A stretch of 46,464 bases of DNA, taken from NCBI GenBank assembly GCA_937991435.1, contig CALKPY010000119.1, forward strand, positions 1 to 46,464, in the 5' to 3' direction. This DNA is from an uncultured Acidimicrobiales bacterium (lineage in GTDB: Bacteria > Actinomycetota > Acidimicrobiia > Acidimicrobiales > UBA10347). The notes below the pieces were generated by a model, which did no database searches, was not told the origin of the DNA, and saw only the letters and a list, made by a program, of their open reading frames with translations. Of the stretch, positions 24,254 to 34,458 are shown piece by piece. Both the position numbers and the translations under genes were made by a program. Positions within the stretch are counted from its first letter, which is position 1; every line of letters starts with the position of its first letter.

Positions 24254-25866
24254 ACATCGTGCGCGTACGCCGATCGCCAGTTGACCCCGCGGAGACATTC
24301 GATTCGCCACCAGCGACCGTCTTTGGCCTGGTTCGTCGTGAAGCGCCGACCCTGCATGTCGTTGGATTGTCCTTGCTGTTTCTGATTCCCGGACTGCTTG
24401 CTGCTCTGTTGGTCGAGTGGGGCTCGTCGACGTCACATGATGAGGTTGCCTTGCTGTTCGGTCTTGCGGCGGCGACCGTGTTTGGGTTGGCTTTCTGGCT
24501 GCCGACCACAGTTGGGCCTCGCATTCCAACAAGTGGGGTGTTCTCGGCGGTTGCGTTCAGCTGGGTTGCTTGTTCAGTTGTTGCTGCAATTCCGTATGCG
24601 GCCGGAACCATGTTTCCCTGGAGCGAGTTCGACGATGCAGTCTTCGAGGCTGTGAGCGGGTTTAGTGCCACGGGTTCGACGGTGCTCAGCGACATCGAAG
24701 CGCACGGACGCGGCCTGCTGATGTGGCGTCAGATCACCCAGTATTACGGCGGCATGGGCATGGTCGTGTTAGCGGTCACCGTGTTACCTCTTCTCGGTAT
24801 CGGTGGCCTTTCGTTGATGTCGGCCGAAGCGCCGGGACTCGCCTCTGACCGGCTGGCCCCGCGGGTGAGCGAAACAGCCAAGACTCTTTGGAAGCTGTAC
24901 ATCGGAATCACCGTGGTCGTGGCGGGTGCGCTTTGGCTCGTGCCCGGACCTTCGCTCTATGACGCTGTCGCTCACGCACTGACGACAGCCTCCACCGGAG
25001 GTTTTTCGCCCTACAACCGGTCGGTAGGTCACTTTGATTCAGTGCCGGTCGAGATGATCATCGTGATCGGGCTGTTCCTGTGCGGTATGAACTTCACGCT
25101 TCATCATCGGGCGTTGCGCGGAGACGTCAAGGTCTATGCCCGATCCTCAGACACCCGGCTCTATGTATGGATCACGGTCGCAGCGATTGTCGTCGCAACA
25201 CTGGTCAACTGGCTGGGCACGGTTCGCGACACTGCGGGAGTCAAGATTGATCCCAGCTTTGGCGGCGCCCTCCGAGACTCGACATTCAATGTTGTGACGC
25301 TGGGGTCGAGTGGTGGCTTTGGTAATGCACGTGGCGAAGACAGCCTCGGCAACTTCGTTTTGTGGAGTCCGAACCTGCAGATCATTTTGTTGTTGATCAT
25401 GGTCGTCGGCGGTTCCGTTGGCTCGACTGCGGGCGGAGCGAAAGTGTTCCGGGTGCAGGTTGCGTTCAAGCATGCGGTCAGGGCAGTTCGCCGTATCCGA
25501 CACCCATCGGGCGTATTGCCGATCAAGTTAGGCGAGATTCCGCTGCCGGGTGATGTCGTGCATCGGGTGATCGGGTTTTTGACTACGTTCCTGCTGATCG
25601 CTCTGGTCGGAACGGTGTTCATCGCCGCCACCGGCGCGCCGATTCTCGAATCGCTTAGTGCCTCGATCAGTGCCATGTCGAACATGGGACCGGCTCTCGG
25701 TGGCGCAGGGCCAACGTCGAATTTCTTGTTCTATGAGCGTCCGGCTCGCGTTGCGTTGACGTTGATGATGCTGATCGGTCGCCTTGAGCTGTTCGCCATG
25801 TTGTTGATGTTCGCGACGCCCGCTGCATCGGTGCGTCGAGCGATGAGGCACCGTTTGCGACGGTGA
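24250..25866 (+). CDS. trkH: TrkH-like potassium channel subunit, second paralogue
   Basis: A 538-residue TrkH-type protein. The four pore loops all have the filter glycine: FSATGSTVL (Gly142), STGGFSPYN, GSSGGFGNA and SNMGPALGG. Adjacent segments YYGGMGMVVLAVTVLPLLGIGG and GGSVGSTAGGAKVFR are typical of TrkH. It imports K+ under control of TrkA. The start ATG overlaps the preceding trkH stop (ATGA), so the two channels are translationally coupled and probably made in similar amounts. The closest inference is two homodimeric channels with different selectivity; a heterodimer is possible. The M18 gene converges after 40 bases. Confidence 0.93.
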   Translation: MNIVRVRRSPVDPAETFDSPPATVFGLVRREAPTLHVVGLSLLFLIPGLLAALLVEWGSSTSHDEVALLFGLAAATVFGLAFWLPTTVGPRIPTSGVFSAVAFSWVACSVVAAIPYAAGTMFPWSEFDDAVFEAVSGFSATGSTVLSDIEAHGRGLLMWRQITQYYGGMGMVVLAVTVLPLLGIGGLSLMSAEAPGLASDRLAPRVSETAKTLWKLYIGITVVVAGALWLVPGPSLYDAVAHALTTASTGGFSPYNRSVGHFDSVPVEMIIVIGLFLCGMNFTLHHRALRGDVKVYARSSDTRLYVWITVAAIVVATLVNWLGTVRDTAGVKIDPSFGGALRDSTFNVVTLGSSGGFGNARGEDSLGNFVLWSPNLQIILLLIMVVGGSVGSTAGGAKVFRVQVAFKHAVRAVRRIRHPSGVLPIKLGEIPLPGDVVHRVIGFLTTFLLIALVGTVFIAATGAPILESLSASISAMSNMGPALGGAGPTSNFLFYERPARVALTLMMLIGRLELFAMLLMFATPAASVRRAMRHRLRR

Positions 25867-25906
25867 TGTTTGGCCGTGGCCGTAGACAACGCCGTAGTGT
25901 CACAGA

Positions 25907-27136
25907 TCAGGGACAGAACAGATGCGTAAGTACCTGGAGAAGACGTGCTGGGTCCTCGGCGCCCGCCGATTCCCGAGCCGAATGCATAGCGAGCTGAGCG
26001 ATGCCCACGTCGACGGTTTCGAGTCCGGTTCGAGCCGCGGTGATTGGTCCAACCGTGGAGCCACAGGCCAAATCGGTGCGGCTGACGAAGATCTGGTGTT
26101 GTGACCCCACTGCCGTGCATGCTTCGGCGAAAAGGGCATGGCCGAGAGGTGTGGTGGCATAGCGTTCGTTGGCGTTGACCTTGATGACCGGCCCGCCATT
26201 GAGTGCGATCTGGTGCTCGGCATCGTGGCGGTCGACATAGTTCGGGTGCGTGGCGTGGGCACAGTCAGCAGAAATGCATAACGACCGGTCGTGGTCGGCG
26301 CCGTCGACTGTCAATTCCGCGAGCAGATTCAACAGCAACCCTGAATCGGCGCCTGTCGCGCTTGTGCTGCCGACCTCTTCGTGATCGAACAGAGCAACGA
26401 CACATGGGGTCTCGGTGTCGGCGCCGATGAGCGCCTCGACTGCTGCCCAACATGACAGTTGGTTGTCAATGCGGGGGGAAGCAAAGAACTCATCATGCCA
26501 ACCCCAACGGGCAGGCGACAGCGTGTCGTGAGCCATGAGCTCGTAGGCGAGAATGGCACCCGCGTCGAGGTCGAGCTCGGCTGCGAGTAAGTCTGCAAGG
26601 CCTTCGTCGCTGTCGTTCTCAATGCCCCAAATCGGCCTTAGGTTCTGCTGTCGGTTGAGTAGAAGACCCTTCGTCGAGATGTCTCGATCAAGATGAATCG
26701 CGAGTTGAGGTACCCGTAGCACTGGGCGGTCGATGCGCAACAGCCGGGTTTCGATTTGAGCGTCGTGTCGCACTACGACATGTCCAGAGATTCCAAGGTC
26801 ACGATCAAGCCAGCTGTTAAGCAGCGCTCCGCCGTACACCTCGACGCCAAACTGGCGTAGACCCGTTGACGTCGAATCGGGGTTTGGTTTGATCCGCAGG
26901 TTCGGCGAGTCGGTGTGCGCCGTCACCACTCGCACCGGACCTGGTTTCGCGGCGTTGATCCATGCCAACAGCGAACCGCCGCGCGCTCGGAATCCTCGCG
27001 CCGGAAGCGAACCCGCGCTCGATGATTGGAATCCAGCGTCGCGCAACCTTCGACAGGATTCAACGACCGCGTGGCGCGGTGACGGCGATGCGGAAATAAA
27101 GCCGAACATGTCATCAAGAGCAGAGGGCGAGGCCAT
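25907..27136 (-). CDS. M18 family aminopeptidase (aspartyl aminopeptidase)
   Basis: A 409-residue dinuclear zinc aminopeptidase of the M18 family, which removes acidic N-terminal residues in the cytoplasm as large oligomers. Motifs are [17 protein letters not shown] (first zinc ligand), [35 protein letters not shown] (catalytic Glu pair), [15 protein letters not shown], and [20 protein letters not shown] with the SARE sequence near the end. All catalytic elements appear intact and length is as expected. It diverges from gltB and converges with trkH. Confidence 0.93.
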   Translation of the reverse strand: MASPSALDDMFGFISASPSPRHAVVESCRRLRDAGFQSSSAGSLPARGFRARGGSLLAWINAAKPGPVRVVTAHTDSPNLRIKPNPDSTSTGLRQFGVEVYGGALLNSWLDRDLGISGHVVVRHDAQIETRLLRIDRPVLRVPQLAIHLDRDISTKGLLLNRQQNLRPIWGIENDSDEGLADLLAAELDLDAGAILAYELMAHDTLSPARWGWHDEFFASPRIDNQLSCWAAVEALIGADTETPCVVALFDHEEVGSTSATGADSGLLLNLLAELTVDGADHDRSLCISADCAHATHPNYVDRHDAEHQIALNGGPVIKVNANERYATTPLGHALFAEACTAVGSQHQIFVSRTDLACGSTVGPITAARTGLETVDVGIAQLAMHSARESAGAEDPARLLQVLTHLFCP

Positions 27137-27312
27137 CTGCTCATGGTAGGTCGGTGCAAGCCGATGGTCTGAGCCTGAACACTATTTGGCGTGCGACAGC
27201 CAAATTTCACTTCGCATACCAGCTGGTCTCGAAGCTACGATGGTCCAGCGGGTCCCAATGGCGTGACCTGCGGGACAGTACGCCACCAGACGATTCGGCC
27301 CTTTTGAGTTCT

Positions 27313-30300
27313 ATGACTGATCAGACGCGCAAGACGACTCCATTCAGAGCCCCACGGGCTCAGGGAATGTACGACCCGCAAACAGAGCGAGACGCCTGCG
27401 GGGTGAATTTCGTCGCCGACCTACGGGGTCGTAGGTCGCATCGCATCGTCGCCACCGGGTTGGGCGCTCTCTGCAAGATGGAACATCGCGGAGCGGTCGG
27501 TTCTGATCCCAATTCGGGTGACGGTGCAGGCATTTTGGTGCAGGTTCCTGACGAGTTCTGTCGGTCTGTCGTCGACGTTGAATTGCCACCACCGGGGGCA
27601 TTTGCAACCGGTATTGCGTTTCTTCCTCAAGATGACGCCACTGCGTCGGCTGCGATCACCGAGATCCAACGGATCGCTGATGATGAGGGTGTGACGGTTC
27701 TTGGCTGGCGCGAAGTGCCGATCAATCCAGTCGTGCTCGGTGGAGCGTCGGCTGCAACGGTTCCGAATTTTCGTCAGATCTTTGTGTCGGCCCGTGACGG
27801 GAACGGCGACGACCTTGCTGGCATCGACCTCGACCGACGTTGCTACGTGCTTCGTAAACGAGTCGAACACGAAATCCGCCTCGAAGCAGGCGCCGACGAA
27901 ATCAACGAAGCCATGGGCGGCGCGAGCGAAGCTCACGACGGCGTCTATTTCGCCAGCCTTTCGAGCCGCACCATCGTCTACAAGGGCATGCTCACCACCC
28001 CCCAGCTTGGTGCGTTTTACCCCGATCTAGGTAATGAGCTGTTGACCAGCGCAATCGCATTGGTGCATAGCCGCTTTTCGACGAACACCTTTCCGTCGTG
28101 GCCGTTGGCCCACCCCTACCGGTTCGTGGCTCACAACGGTGAGATCAACACCGTGCGTGGCAACGCCAACTGGATGCGAGCACGCGAAGCCTTACTGAAG
28201 TCGGAGCTGTTGGGCGACGACATCACGAAATTGTTCCCGATTTGTTCGCCGGGAGCGAGCGACACGGCATCGTTCGACGAGTGCCTCGAACTGCTGCACC
28301 TTGGCGGGTACTCGCTGCCCGAGGCCGTCCTGATGATGATTCCTGAGCCGTGGGAACATCACGAAGCAATGCCTGATGACATTCGCGCCTACTACCGGTA
28401 CCACGCATCGATGATGGAACCGTGGGATGGCCCAGCATCGATTGCGTTCACCGATGGAACCGTGATTGGAGCGGTGCTCGACCGCAATGGTTTGCGGCCG
28501 AGTCGCTACTGGGTGACCGACGACGACATGGTCATCATGGCCAGCGAAGTCGGGGTGGTCGAGGTTCCGGCGTCGAAGATTATTGAAAAGGGTCGTCTTC
28601 AGCCGGGGCGTATGTTTCTGATCGATACGACGCAGGGCCGAATAGTCCGCGATGATGAGATCAAGGCTGGATTGATATCGGGGGCGCCGTTCGCCGAATG
28701 GCTCGAAGCTGAACAGGTCACGCTCGATGACCTCGCCGCAGCACCGGTTCCCGTCGACTCCGCATCGCTGCTCGAACGCCAGATCGCCTATGGGTATACC
28801 CATGAGGAACTCAAGATTCTGATCACGCCCATGATGTGCACGGGCAAAGAAGCCATTGGTTCCATGGGTACTGACACCCCCGTCGCTGTGCTTTCGAAGC
28901 GACCGAGGTTGCTGTTTGACTACTTCCAGCAGCTCTTCGCTCAAGTCACCAACCCACCACTCGATGCGATCCGCGAAGAGATCATTACGGCAACATTTAG
29001 CTGGATCGGGCCTGAGGGAAACCTTCTCGAACGCACCGCTGAATCGTGCCGCCAGATCTTTGTCCAACATCCGGTGCTAACGACCGCGGAGCTCGCTCAA
29101 ATCGCAGCGCTCGATTCCGACCGGGGATTCTCGGCGGCGAAGATTTCAACCCTCTATGACCCGTGCGGCGGAAGTACAGCGATGCTGGCGACTCTCGACC
29201 GCGTACGAGCCGAGATCGACAATGCAGTGGCTGATGGTGCGAACGTCATCATCTTGAGCGACCGCGGAACGAGTCGCGAGCTCGTTGGTTTACCGTCGGC
29301 CCTCGTGACCGGTGCAGCGCACCATCACATGGTCGAGCACAAGACTCGCTCGCAGGTCGGTCTCGTCGTCGAAGCTGCTGACGCCCGTGAAGTGCATCAC
29401 ATTGCGGTGCTACTGGGCTACGGCGCGAACGCCGTGAATCCTTACCTCGTGTTTGAGTCGATCGATGAATTGATCCGAACCGGATCCAACGGGATTCCCA
29501 CCGATCTGTCGACCGCCGATGCCCATGCCAATTACATCAAAGCCTGTGACAAGGGCCTGCTGAAAGTCATGTCGAAGATGGGCATCTCGACGGTCAAGAG
29601 CTATATCGGTGCTCAGATTTTCGAAGCAATCGGAATCGGCGAAACCGTGATCGAAACTTGTTTCGCGGGCACGGCCAGTCGACTAGGCGGTATCGGGTTC
29701 GAAGAGATCGCAGCGGCGATTGCTGTTCGCCATGACCTTGCGTACCCGGCGGTGCCGTCAGCGCGAGCCCATCGCGACCTTGAACACGGCGGCGAGTATC
29801 AGTGGCGCCGCGAAGGCGAGTTTCATCTCTTCAACCCCGCGACGGTCTTCAAGCTGCAACACGCGACCCGCGAAAAGCGCTACGACATTTTCAAGCAATA
29901 CACGGCCGCGGTCGACGATGCTGCGACAAACCTCGCCACCTTGCGCGGCCTGTTCCGCTTCAGGTTCGATGATTGCACTCCAATCTCGATTGACGAGGTA
30001 GAACCAGCGACTGAAATCGTGAAGCGCTTCGCGACGGGCGCGATGTCGTACGGCTCCATTTCAGCAGAAGCGCATGAGACGCTCGCTATCGCGATGAACC
30101 GCATCGGCGCGAAATCAAATACAGGCGAAGGTGGCGAGGCCGGTCATCGTTACGTGCCCGACGCCAACGGCGACTCCCGTCGTAGCGCGATCAAACAGGC
30201 CGCATCTGGACGGTTCGGTGTGACCAGCGAATACCTGGTGCAAGCCGAAGACATCCAGATCAAAATGGCTCAAGGCGCAAAGCCTGGCGAAGGTGGTCAG

Positions 30301-31944
30301 TTGCCTGGTCACAAGGTCTGGCCGTGGATCGCTGAAGTGCGCCACGCCACCCCCGCGGTAGAGCTGATCTCGCCTCCGCCTCACCACGACATTTACAGTA
30401 TTGAAGACCTCGCTCAACTCATTCACGACCTCAAAAACGCGAATCCAAAGGCTCGGATTCACGTCAAGCTGGTCTCCGAGTTTGGGGTCGGAACCGTGGC
30501 AGCGGGCGTTTCTAAAGCGCACGCTGACGTGGTGCTTATTTCGGGGCACGATGGCGGCACCGGAGCATCACCGCTTACGTCGATGAAACATGCGGGTACC
30601 CCGTGGGAGCTTGGTCTCGCCGAAACCCAACAAACCCTGCTCTTGAACGACCTTCGGGACCGCATTGTGGTGCAGGTTGATGGGCAGCTCAAGACCGGTC
30701 GCGACGTGCTGATCGCAACCTTGCTTGGCGGCGAAGAGTTCGGCTTTGCCACGGCGCCGCTCGTGGTGATGGGCTGCGTCATGATGCGGGTGTGTCACCT
30801 CGACACGTGCCCTGTTGGCGTAGCGACCCAGAACAAAGAGCTCCGGTCACGATTCACAGGTCAAGCTGACCACGTCGTGAACTTCATGATGTTTGTTGCC
30901 GAAGAAGTGAGAGAACTACTCGCTCAGCTTGGTCTGCGGTCGATCGAGGAAGCTGTTGGGCGAGTCGAGTTACTCGACACGCGAGAGGCGGCTGACCACT
31001 GGCAAGCGGGCGGCCTCGAACTGGCACCGTTGCTGCACCTGCCCGAACTCAGCGCCGGCGCTGCTCGCCACAACACCACCACGCAGGACCATGGGCTCGT
31101 CAAAGCGCTCGACGTGCAGATTATTGCTGCCGCAGAGACGGCACTGCGAGATGGAGAGGCTGTCGAAATCGAGCTTCCGATCACGAATGAGAACCGCACC
31201 GTTGGCACGTTGACCGGATACGAACTGACCAGTCGTTGGGGTGGTAATGGCCTCGCCGATGACACGATCACGGTTCGGTTGACAGGGTCGGCTGGCAACA
31301 GCCTCGGTGCCTTTGTTCCTAAGGGAATCACCCTTGACCTGACTGGCGATGCGAATGACTACGTCGGCAAAGGGCTGTCGGGCGGGAAGATCGTGGTGCA
31401 GGCGCCTGCCGATGCGGCCTATGAACCTGAGGACAACGTAATCGCTGGGAACGTTTGCTTGTACGGCGCGACCTCGGGCGAGGCGCACTTCCAGGGCCAC
31501 GTTGGCGAACGATTCGGGGTTCGTAACTCAGGCGCGATCGCCGTCGTCGAAGGAATTGGCGATCACGGCTGTGAGTACATGACCGGCGGCCGCGTCGTGG
31601 TACTGGGTTCCGCTGGGCGAAACTTTGGCGCCGGAATGTCTGGCGGCGTTGCATTTGTCTACGACTCGAACGGAACATTTCGAAGCCGGGTGAACGGCGA
31701 AATGGTCGATGTCGAAGTTCCTGATGATGATGATTTGGCAACGATCGAAGCCGACGTGCAACGTCACTTCGAACTCACAGCTTCGAACCGAGCTCGCCGG
31801 CTACTCGACGCATGGAGCGACGAACAGGTCAAGTTCGTCAAGGTGATACCACGCCAATACAAAGTTGTGCTCAACGCGTTGCAATCAGCGCGAGAGATGG
31901 GCGTCGATGTGGACGTGGCTGTCATGGCCACGGCCCAGAAGTAG
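27313..31944 (+). CDS. gltB: Glutamate synthase (NADPH) large subunit
   Basis: About 1543 residues, the normal size of GltB, which transfers the glutamine amide to 2-oxoglutarate. A short propeptide precedes [10 protein letters not shown]; Cys29 would become the N-terminal nucleophile of the class II amidotransferase domain after cleavage. [20 protein letters not shown], then [11 protein letters not shown] follow. The FMN/synthase domain has [21 protein letters not shown], and [13 protein letters not shown], with the Fe-S cysteines in [15 protein letters not shown]. The C-terminal GXGXG beta-helix is present ([17 protein letters not shown]). ATG 27313 is preferred; the open frame reaches 27154 without homology. 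gltD follows after 11 bases. Confidence 0.97.
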   Translation: MTDQTRKTTPFRAPRAQGMYDPQTERDACGVNFVADLRGRRSHRIVATGLGALCKMEHRGAVGSDPNSGDGAGILVQVPDEFCRSVVDVELPPPGAFATGIAFLPQDDATASAAITEIQRIADDEGVTVLGWREVPINPVVLGGASAATVPNFRQIFVSARDGNGDDLAGIDLDRRCYVLRKRVEHEIRLEAGADEINEAMGGASEAHDGVYFASLSSRTIVYKGMLTTPQLGAFYPDLGNELLTSAIALVHSRFSTNTFPSWPLAHPYRFVAHNGEINTVRGNANWMRAREALLKSELLGDDITKLFPICSPGASDTASFDECLELLHLGGYSLPEAVLMMIPEPWEHHEAMPDDIRAYYRYHASMMEPWDGPASIAFTDGTVIGAVLDRNGLRPSRYWVTDDDMVIMASEVGVVEVPASKIIEKGRLQPGRMFLIDTTQGRIVRDDEIKAGLISGAPFAEWLEAEQVTLDDLAAAPVPVDSASLLERQIAYGYTHEELKILITPMMCTGKEAIGSMGTDTPVAVLSKRPRLLFDYFQQLFAQVTNPPLDAIREEIITATFSWIGPEGNLLERTAESCRQIFVQHPVLTTAELAQIAALDSDRGFSAAKISTLYDPCGGSTAMLATLDRVRAEIDNAVADGANVIILSDRGTSRELVGLPSALVTGAAHHHMVEHKTRSQVGLVVEAADAREVHHIAVLLGYGANAVNPYLVFESIDELIRTGSNGIPTDLSTADAHANYIKACDKGLLKVMSKMGISTVKSYIGAQIFEAIGIGETVIETCFAGTASRLGGIGFEEIAAAIAVRHDLAYPAVPSARAHRDLEHGGEYQWRREGEFHLFNPATVFKLQHATREKRYDIFKQYTAAVDDAATNLATLRGLFRFRFDDCTPISIDEVEPATEIVKRFATGAMSYGSISAEAHETLAIAMNRIGAKSNTGEGGEAGHRYVPDANGDSRRSAIKQAASGRFGVTSEYLVQAEDIQIKMAQGAKPGEGGQLPGHKVWPWIAEVRHATPAVELISPPPHHDIYSIEDLAQLIHDLKNANPKARIHVKLVSEFGVGTVAAGVSKAHADVVLISGHDGGTGASPLTSMKHAGTPWELGLAETQQTLLLNDLRDRIVVQVDGQLKTGRDVLIATLLGGEEFGFATAPLVVMGCVMMRVCHLDTCPVGVATQNKELRSRFTGQADHVVNFMMFVAEEVRELLAQLGLRSIEEAVGRVELLDTREAADHWQAGGLELAPLLHLPELSAGAARHNTTTQDHGLVKALDVQIIAAAETALRDGEAVEIELPITNENRTVGTLTGYELTSRWGGNGLADDTITVRLTGSAGNSLGAFVPKGITLDLTGDANDYVGKGLSGGKIVVQAPADAAYEPEDNVIAGNVCLYGATSGEAHFQGHVGERFGVRNSGAIAVVEGIGDHGCEYMTGGRVVVLGSAGRNFGAGMSGGVAFVYDSNGTFRSRVNGEMVDVEVPDDDDLATIEADVQRHFELTASNRARRLLDAWSDEQVKFVKVIPRQYKVVLNALQSAREMGVDVDVAVMATAQK

Positions 31945-31955
31945 GGGGAATCAAC

Positions 31956-33425
31956 ATGGGTGATCCACGAGGTTTCATGCAGCACGATCGACGGTGGCCA
32001 AGCCGCCGCCCAGTCGACGTGCGGCTGAACGACTGGCAAGAGGTCTATCTCTACAAGAACTTCTCCGACGCTGAACTTGCGACGCAAGCGAGTCGTTGCA
32101 TGGATTGTGGAATCCCGTTTTGCAACAACGGATGTCCGCTCGGCAATCTGATTCCTGACTGGAATGACTTGGTCTATAACGACAAGTGGCGCGAGGCCAT
32201 CGATCGCTTGCATGCAACAAACAACTTTCCTGAATTCACTGGCCGCTTGTGTCCAGCCCCGTGCGAAGCAGCGTGCGTTCTTGGCATCAGCGAAGACCCA
32301 GTCACCATCAAGCTGGTCGAACTCCGAATCGTCGAGCACGCCTGGGAGAACGGCTGGATTGTTCCGGTGCCGCCGTCGATTGAGACTGGACACAAGGTTG
32401 CGGTTGTCGGGTCTGGTCCGGCTGGACTTGCCGCGGCCCAACAGTTGCGACGGGCCGGTCATTCGGTTGTGTGCTTCGAACGCGCCGACCGGGTTGGGGG
32501 TCTGCTTCGCTATGGCATTCCTGAGTTCAAGATGGAAAAGCGGTTCCTTGACCGTCGCCTTGAGCAGATGCAGGCTGAGGGTATTGAGTTCAGAACCTCA
32601 ACCGAGGTAGGTGTAGACGTCAAGGCTGAGGAACTTCGCGATGGGTTCGACGCGGTTGTGCTCGCCGCAGGAGCTACGCAGTGGCGAGACCTTCCGATTC
32701 CAGGTCGCGAGCTCAATGGGGTGCGACAGGCGATGGAATTCCTCGCGCCAGCGAACGAAGTACAAGCAGGAGACCTTGAGGAGCATCCATTCTCGGCTCA
32801 TGACAAAGATGTCATCATTATCGGAGGTGGCGATACCGGCGCTGACTGCCTAGGCACGTCGCACCGTCACGGCGCTCGATCGGTCCATCAGTTCGAGATC
32901 ATGCCTCAGCCACCGTCGAGTCGCGACTCGTCGACTCCGTGGCCAACATGGCCGTTGCAGTACCGCACCTCGTCAGCACATGAAGAGGGCGGAGAGCGAG
33001 AATTCGCGATCAACACGCTCGAATTTGTCGGCGACGGGTCTGGCAATGTCGCTGCGCTCAAGACCGTCCAGGTCGAACAGGTCATCACCGACGGTCGTAT
33101 GTCATTCGAACCTGTCGAGGGCACTGAACGAGACTTCCCAGCCGACATGGTGTTGCTCGCGATGGGTTTCACGGGCCCGGAACGTTCGCCCATGCTCGAA
33201 CAGTTTGGTGTCGAGCTGACCGATCGGGGCAACGTTGGTCGATCTGAACAATGGCAGACAAACGTCGACAACGTGTGGGTCTGCGGCGATATGGGACGTG
33301 GGCAAAGTCTGATCGTTTGGGCGATCGCCGAAGGCCGAGCCTGTGCTGCGGCGGTCGATGCTGCCCTCGTGGGCGAAACTCAACTTCCGGCACCGCTCAC
33401 ACCATCGGCACAGCAACTGCGCTAG
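31956..33425 (+). CDS. gltD: Glutamate synthase small subunit
   Basis: A 489-residue flavoprotein that feeds NADPH electrons to GltB. N-terminal cysteines for two Fe-S clusters are in SRCMDCGIPFCNNGCPLGN and GRLCPAPCEAACVLG. The FAD-binding motif is VAVVGSGPAGLAAAQQL and the NADPH motif VIIIGGGDTGADCLG; the C-terminal FAD motif is VWVCGDMGRGQSLIVWAIAEG. GGGGGAA just upstream supports ATG 31956. It forms a two-gene operon with gltB. Its stop overlaps the stop of a minus-strand membrane protein gene by 3 bases. Confidence 0.97.
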   Translation: MGDPRGFMQHDRRWPSRRPVDVRLNDWQEVYLYKNFSDAELATQASRCMDCGIPFCNNGCPLGNLIPDWNDLVYNDKWREAIDRLHATNNFPEFTGRLCPAPCEAACVLGISEDPVTIKLVELRIVEHAWENGWIVPVPPSIETGHKVAVVGSGPAGLAAAQQLRRAGHSVVCFERADRVGGLLRYGIPEFKMEKRFLDRRLEQMQAEGIEFRTSTEVGVDVKAEELRDGFDAVVLAAGATQWRDLPIPGRELNGVRQAMEFLAPANEVQAGDLEEHPFSAHDKDVIIIGGGDTGADCLGTSHRHGARSVHQFEIMPQPPSSRDSSTPWPTWPLQYRTSSAHEEGGEREFAINTLEFVGDGSGNVAALKTVQVEQVITDGRMSFEPVEGTERDFPADMVLLAMGFTGPERSPMLEQFGVELTDRGNVGRSEQWQTNVDNVWVCGDMGRGQSLIVWAIAEGRACAAAVDAALVGETQLPAPLTPSAQQLR

Positions 33426-33718
33426 CAGCCGCCGTTTGCACGTTGAGCGGGCCCGTCGTCGATCTCGAAGCCTGCGAAATTGCCTTCTTCGACACGGCGC
33501 ACAGCGGGGCGCACCCGCAGCAGATACCACGTCGCGATTACGAGGCCGCCTGCGAGCAGCAAAATGCCAAAGGCGATTGCCCCGAGCCACGACACTTGGC
33601 TACGACCAGCGAGCGCCCATGCCCAGGGCGGGCGCCGTGCTGCGTCGAGCAGAGCCCAGACGCTGATAGCGACGGGTACAGCACTCAGAACGAGCCACAC
33701 GATCGCCATGTCGATCAC
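33422..33718 (-). CDS. Small membrane protein, last gene of the mau-like operon
   Basis: A 98-residue protein with two predicted transmembrane helices (about 4-23 and 43-67, the latter GAIAFGILLLAGGLVIATWYL) and a hydrophilic C-terminus ending FAGFEIDDGPAQRANGGC. It is not recognised. The GTG start overlaps the stop of the gene upstream (GTGA at 33715-33718), placing it last in the eight-gene operon 33422-38596. A single cysteine is the final residue. Its C-terminal coding end overlaps gltD on the opposite strand. Confidence 0.65.
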   Translation of the reverse strand: MIDMAIVWLVLSAVPVAISVWALLDAARRPPWAWALAGRSQVSWLGAIAFGILLLAGGLVIATWYLLRVRPAVRRVEEGNFAGFEIDDGPAQRANGGC

Positions 33719-34278
33719 GCCGAAAGAGCGTCTACGGCTACGGCTGCCACTGCAACCAAGCTGCAGAGACTCGCCGCGTTGAGGGCCCAGCGGGGTTGGT
33801 CGACCGCTGCGGAGCCGAATAGCGCATGACTGCTGACGACAGCGCTGCGGCCGATTCCAAAGGTCACTGCAACGCTCATGGCAGCGATGGCTGCTTCGCC
33901 TAAACCGTGTGGAGCAACGAGTGCAAGCATTGTGGCCACCGCATAAGGAGCGGGCGAGGTCACATAGGTTCGAAAGCCGAGCCCGAGCTGAAACGCAAAT
34001 CGGCGCGCCGCTGCTTCGGGGCGATCATCGAACACCTGTCGCGGAACTTGCCATCGTCGCTGCGGAAGCCTCCAGATGGGTCGAAAGACGGCCGGCGCCA
34101 ACAGAGCGACGACAAGCAACGTAGTCGCGGCGGCTACCGCATCAGGAAGCGGCGTCAACAGCCCGCTGACCAGCAGCAGCGTCGAAGCGGTGAGAACGGC
34201 GCCGAATACGGCTCCGAGGAGGTGGTTGACTGCGACCGCAGGCGATGCGTGCCGATGCAAAAGCAGGGCACTGTTCAC
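33715..34278 (-). CDS. Polytopic membrane protein in the mau-like operon
   Basis: A 187-residue protein with about four to five hydrophobic segments (for example HLLGAVFGAVLTASTLLLV, AAATTLLVVALLAPAVF, PYAVATMLALVAPHG, and AALCSL-type C-terminus). A charged cytoplasmic stretch (RPIWRLPQRRWQVPRQVFDD) separates the halves, and RRFAFQLGLGFRTYVTSPAP is distinctive. The position fits a transport or electron-transfer partner such as MauF/CcdA, but it has no cysteine pair and I cannot confirm that homology. The GTG start is 3 bases after the stop of the 58-residue gene upstream; a frameshift joining both into one protein of about 245 residues is conceivable. Confidence 0.65.
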   Translation of the reverse strand: MNSALLLHRHASPAVAVNHLLGAVFGAVLTASTLLLVSGLLTPLPDAVAAATTLLVVALLAPAVFRPIWRLPQRRWQVPRQVFDDRPEAAARRFAFQLGLGFRTYVTSPAPYAVATMLALVAPHGLGEAAIAAMSVAVTFGIGRSAVVSSHALFGSAAVDQPRWALNAASLCSLVAVAAVAVDALSA

Positions 34279-34281
34279 GCT

Positions 34282-34458
34282 TCAGACAGAACCTGACAAC
34301 GAGTAGCCGGCGCCAGCTCCTGCGACACACAGTGCGACGGGCGCGGAGACGAAGCTGACCGCAGTCGCAGCGACAAGGCATGCGACGAAGGCTGGGGCGA
34401 CAGCGCGCGACCTCGCTAACGCTCGGGTGTCAGCAGCGGCTGCAAGAGGCGTTCTCAT
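34282..34458 (-). CDS. 58-residue hydrophobic peptide in the mau-like operon
   Basis: A short frame of 58 codons, MRTPLAAAADTRALARSR then a strongly hydrophobic region (AVAPAFVACLVAATAVSFV and APVALCVAGAGAGYSL). Its ATG overlaps the stop of the cysteine-rich protein gene (ATGA at 34458-34460 region), and its TGA ends 3 bases before the next gene. This fits the end-to-end spacing of the whole operon and argues that it is translated. One or two membrane helices and two cysteines are predicted. Function unknown; it could instead be the N-terminus of the following membrane protein separated by a frameshift. Confidence 0.55.
   Translation of the reverse strand: MRTPLAAAADTRALARSRAVAPAFVACLVAATAVSFVSAPVALCVAGAGAGYSLSGSV

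Noticed and set aside
28192..29070. Long minus-strand frame (292 codons) inside gltB
   Set aside because: It is a shadow of the conserved glutamate synthase coding frame.
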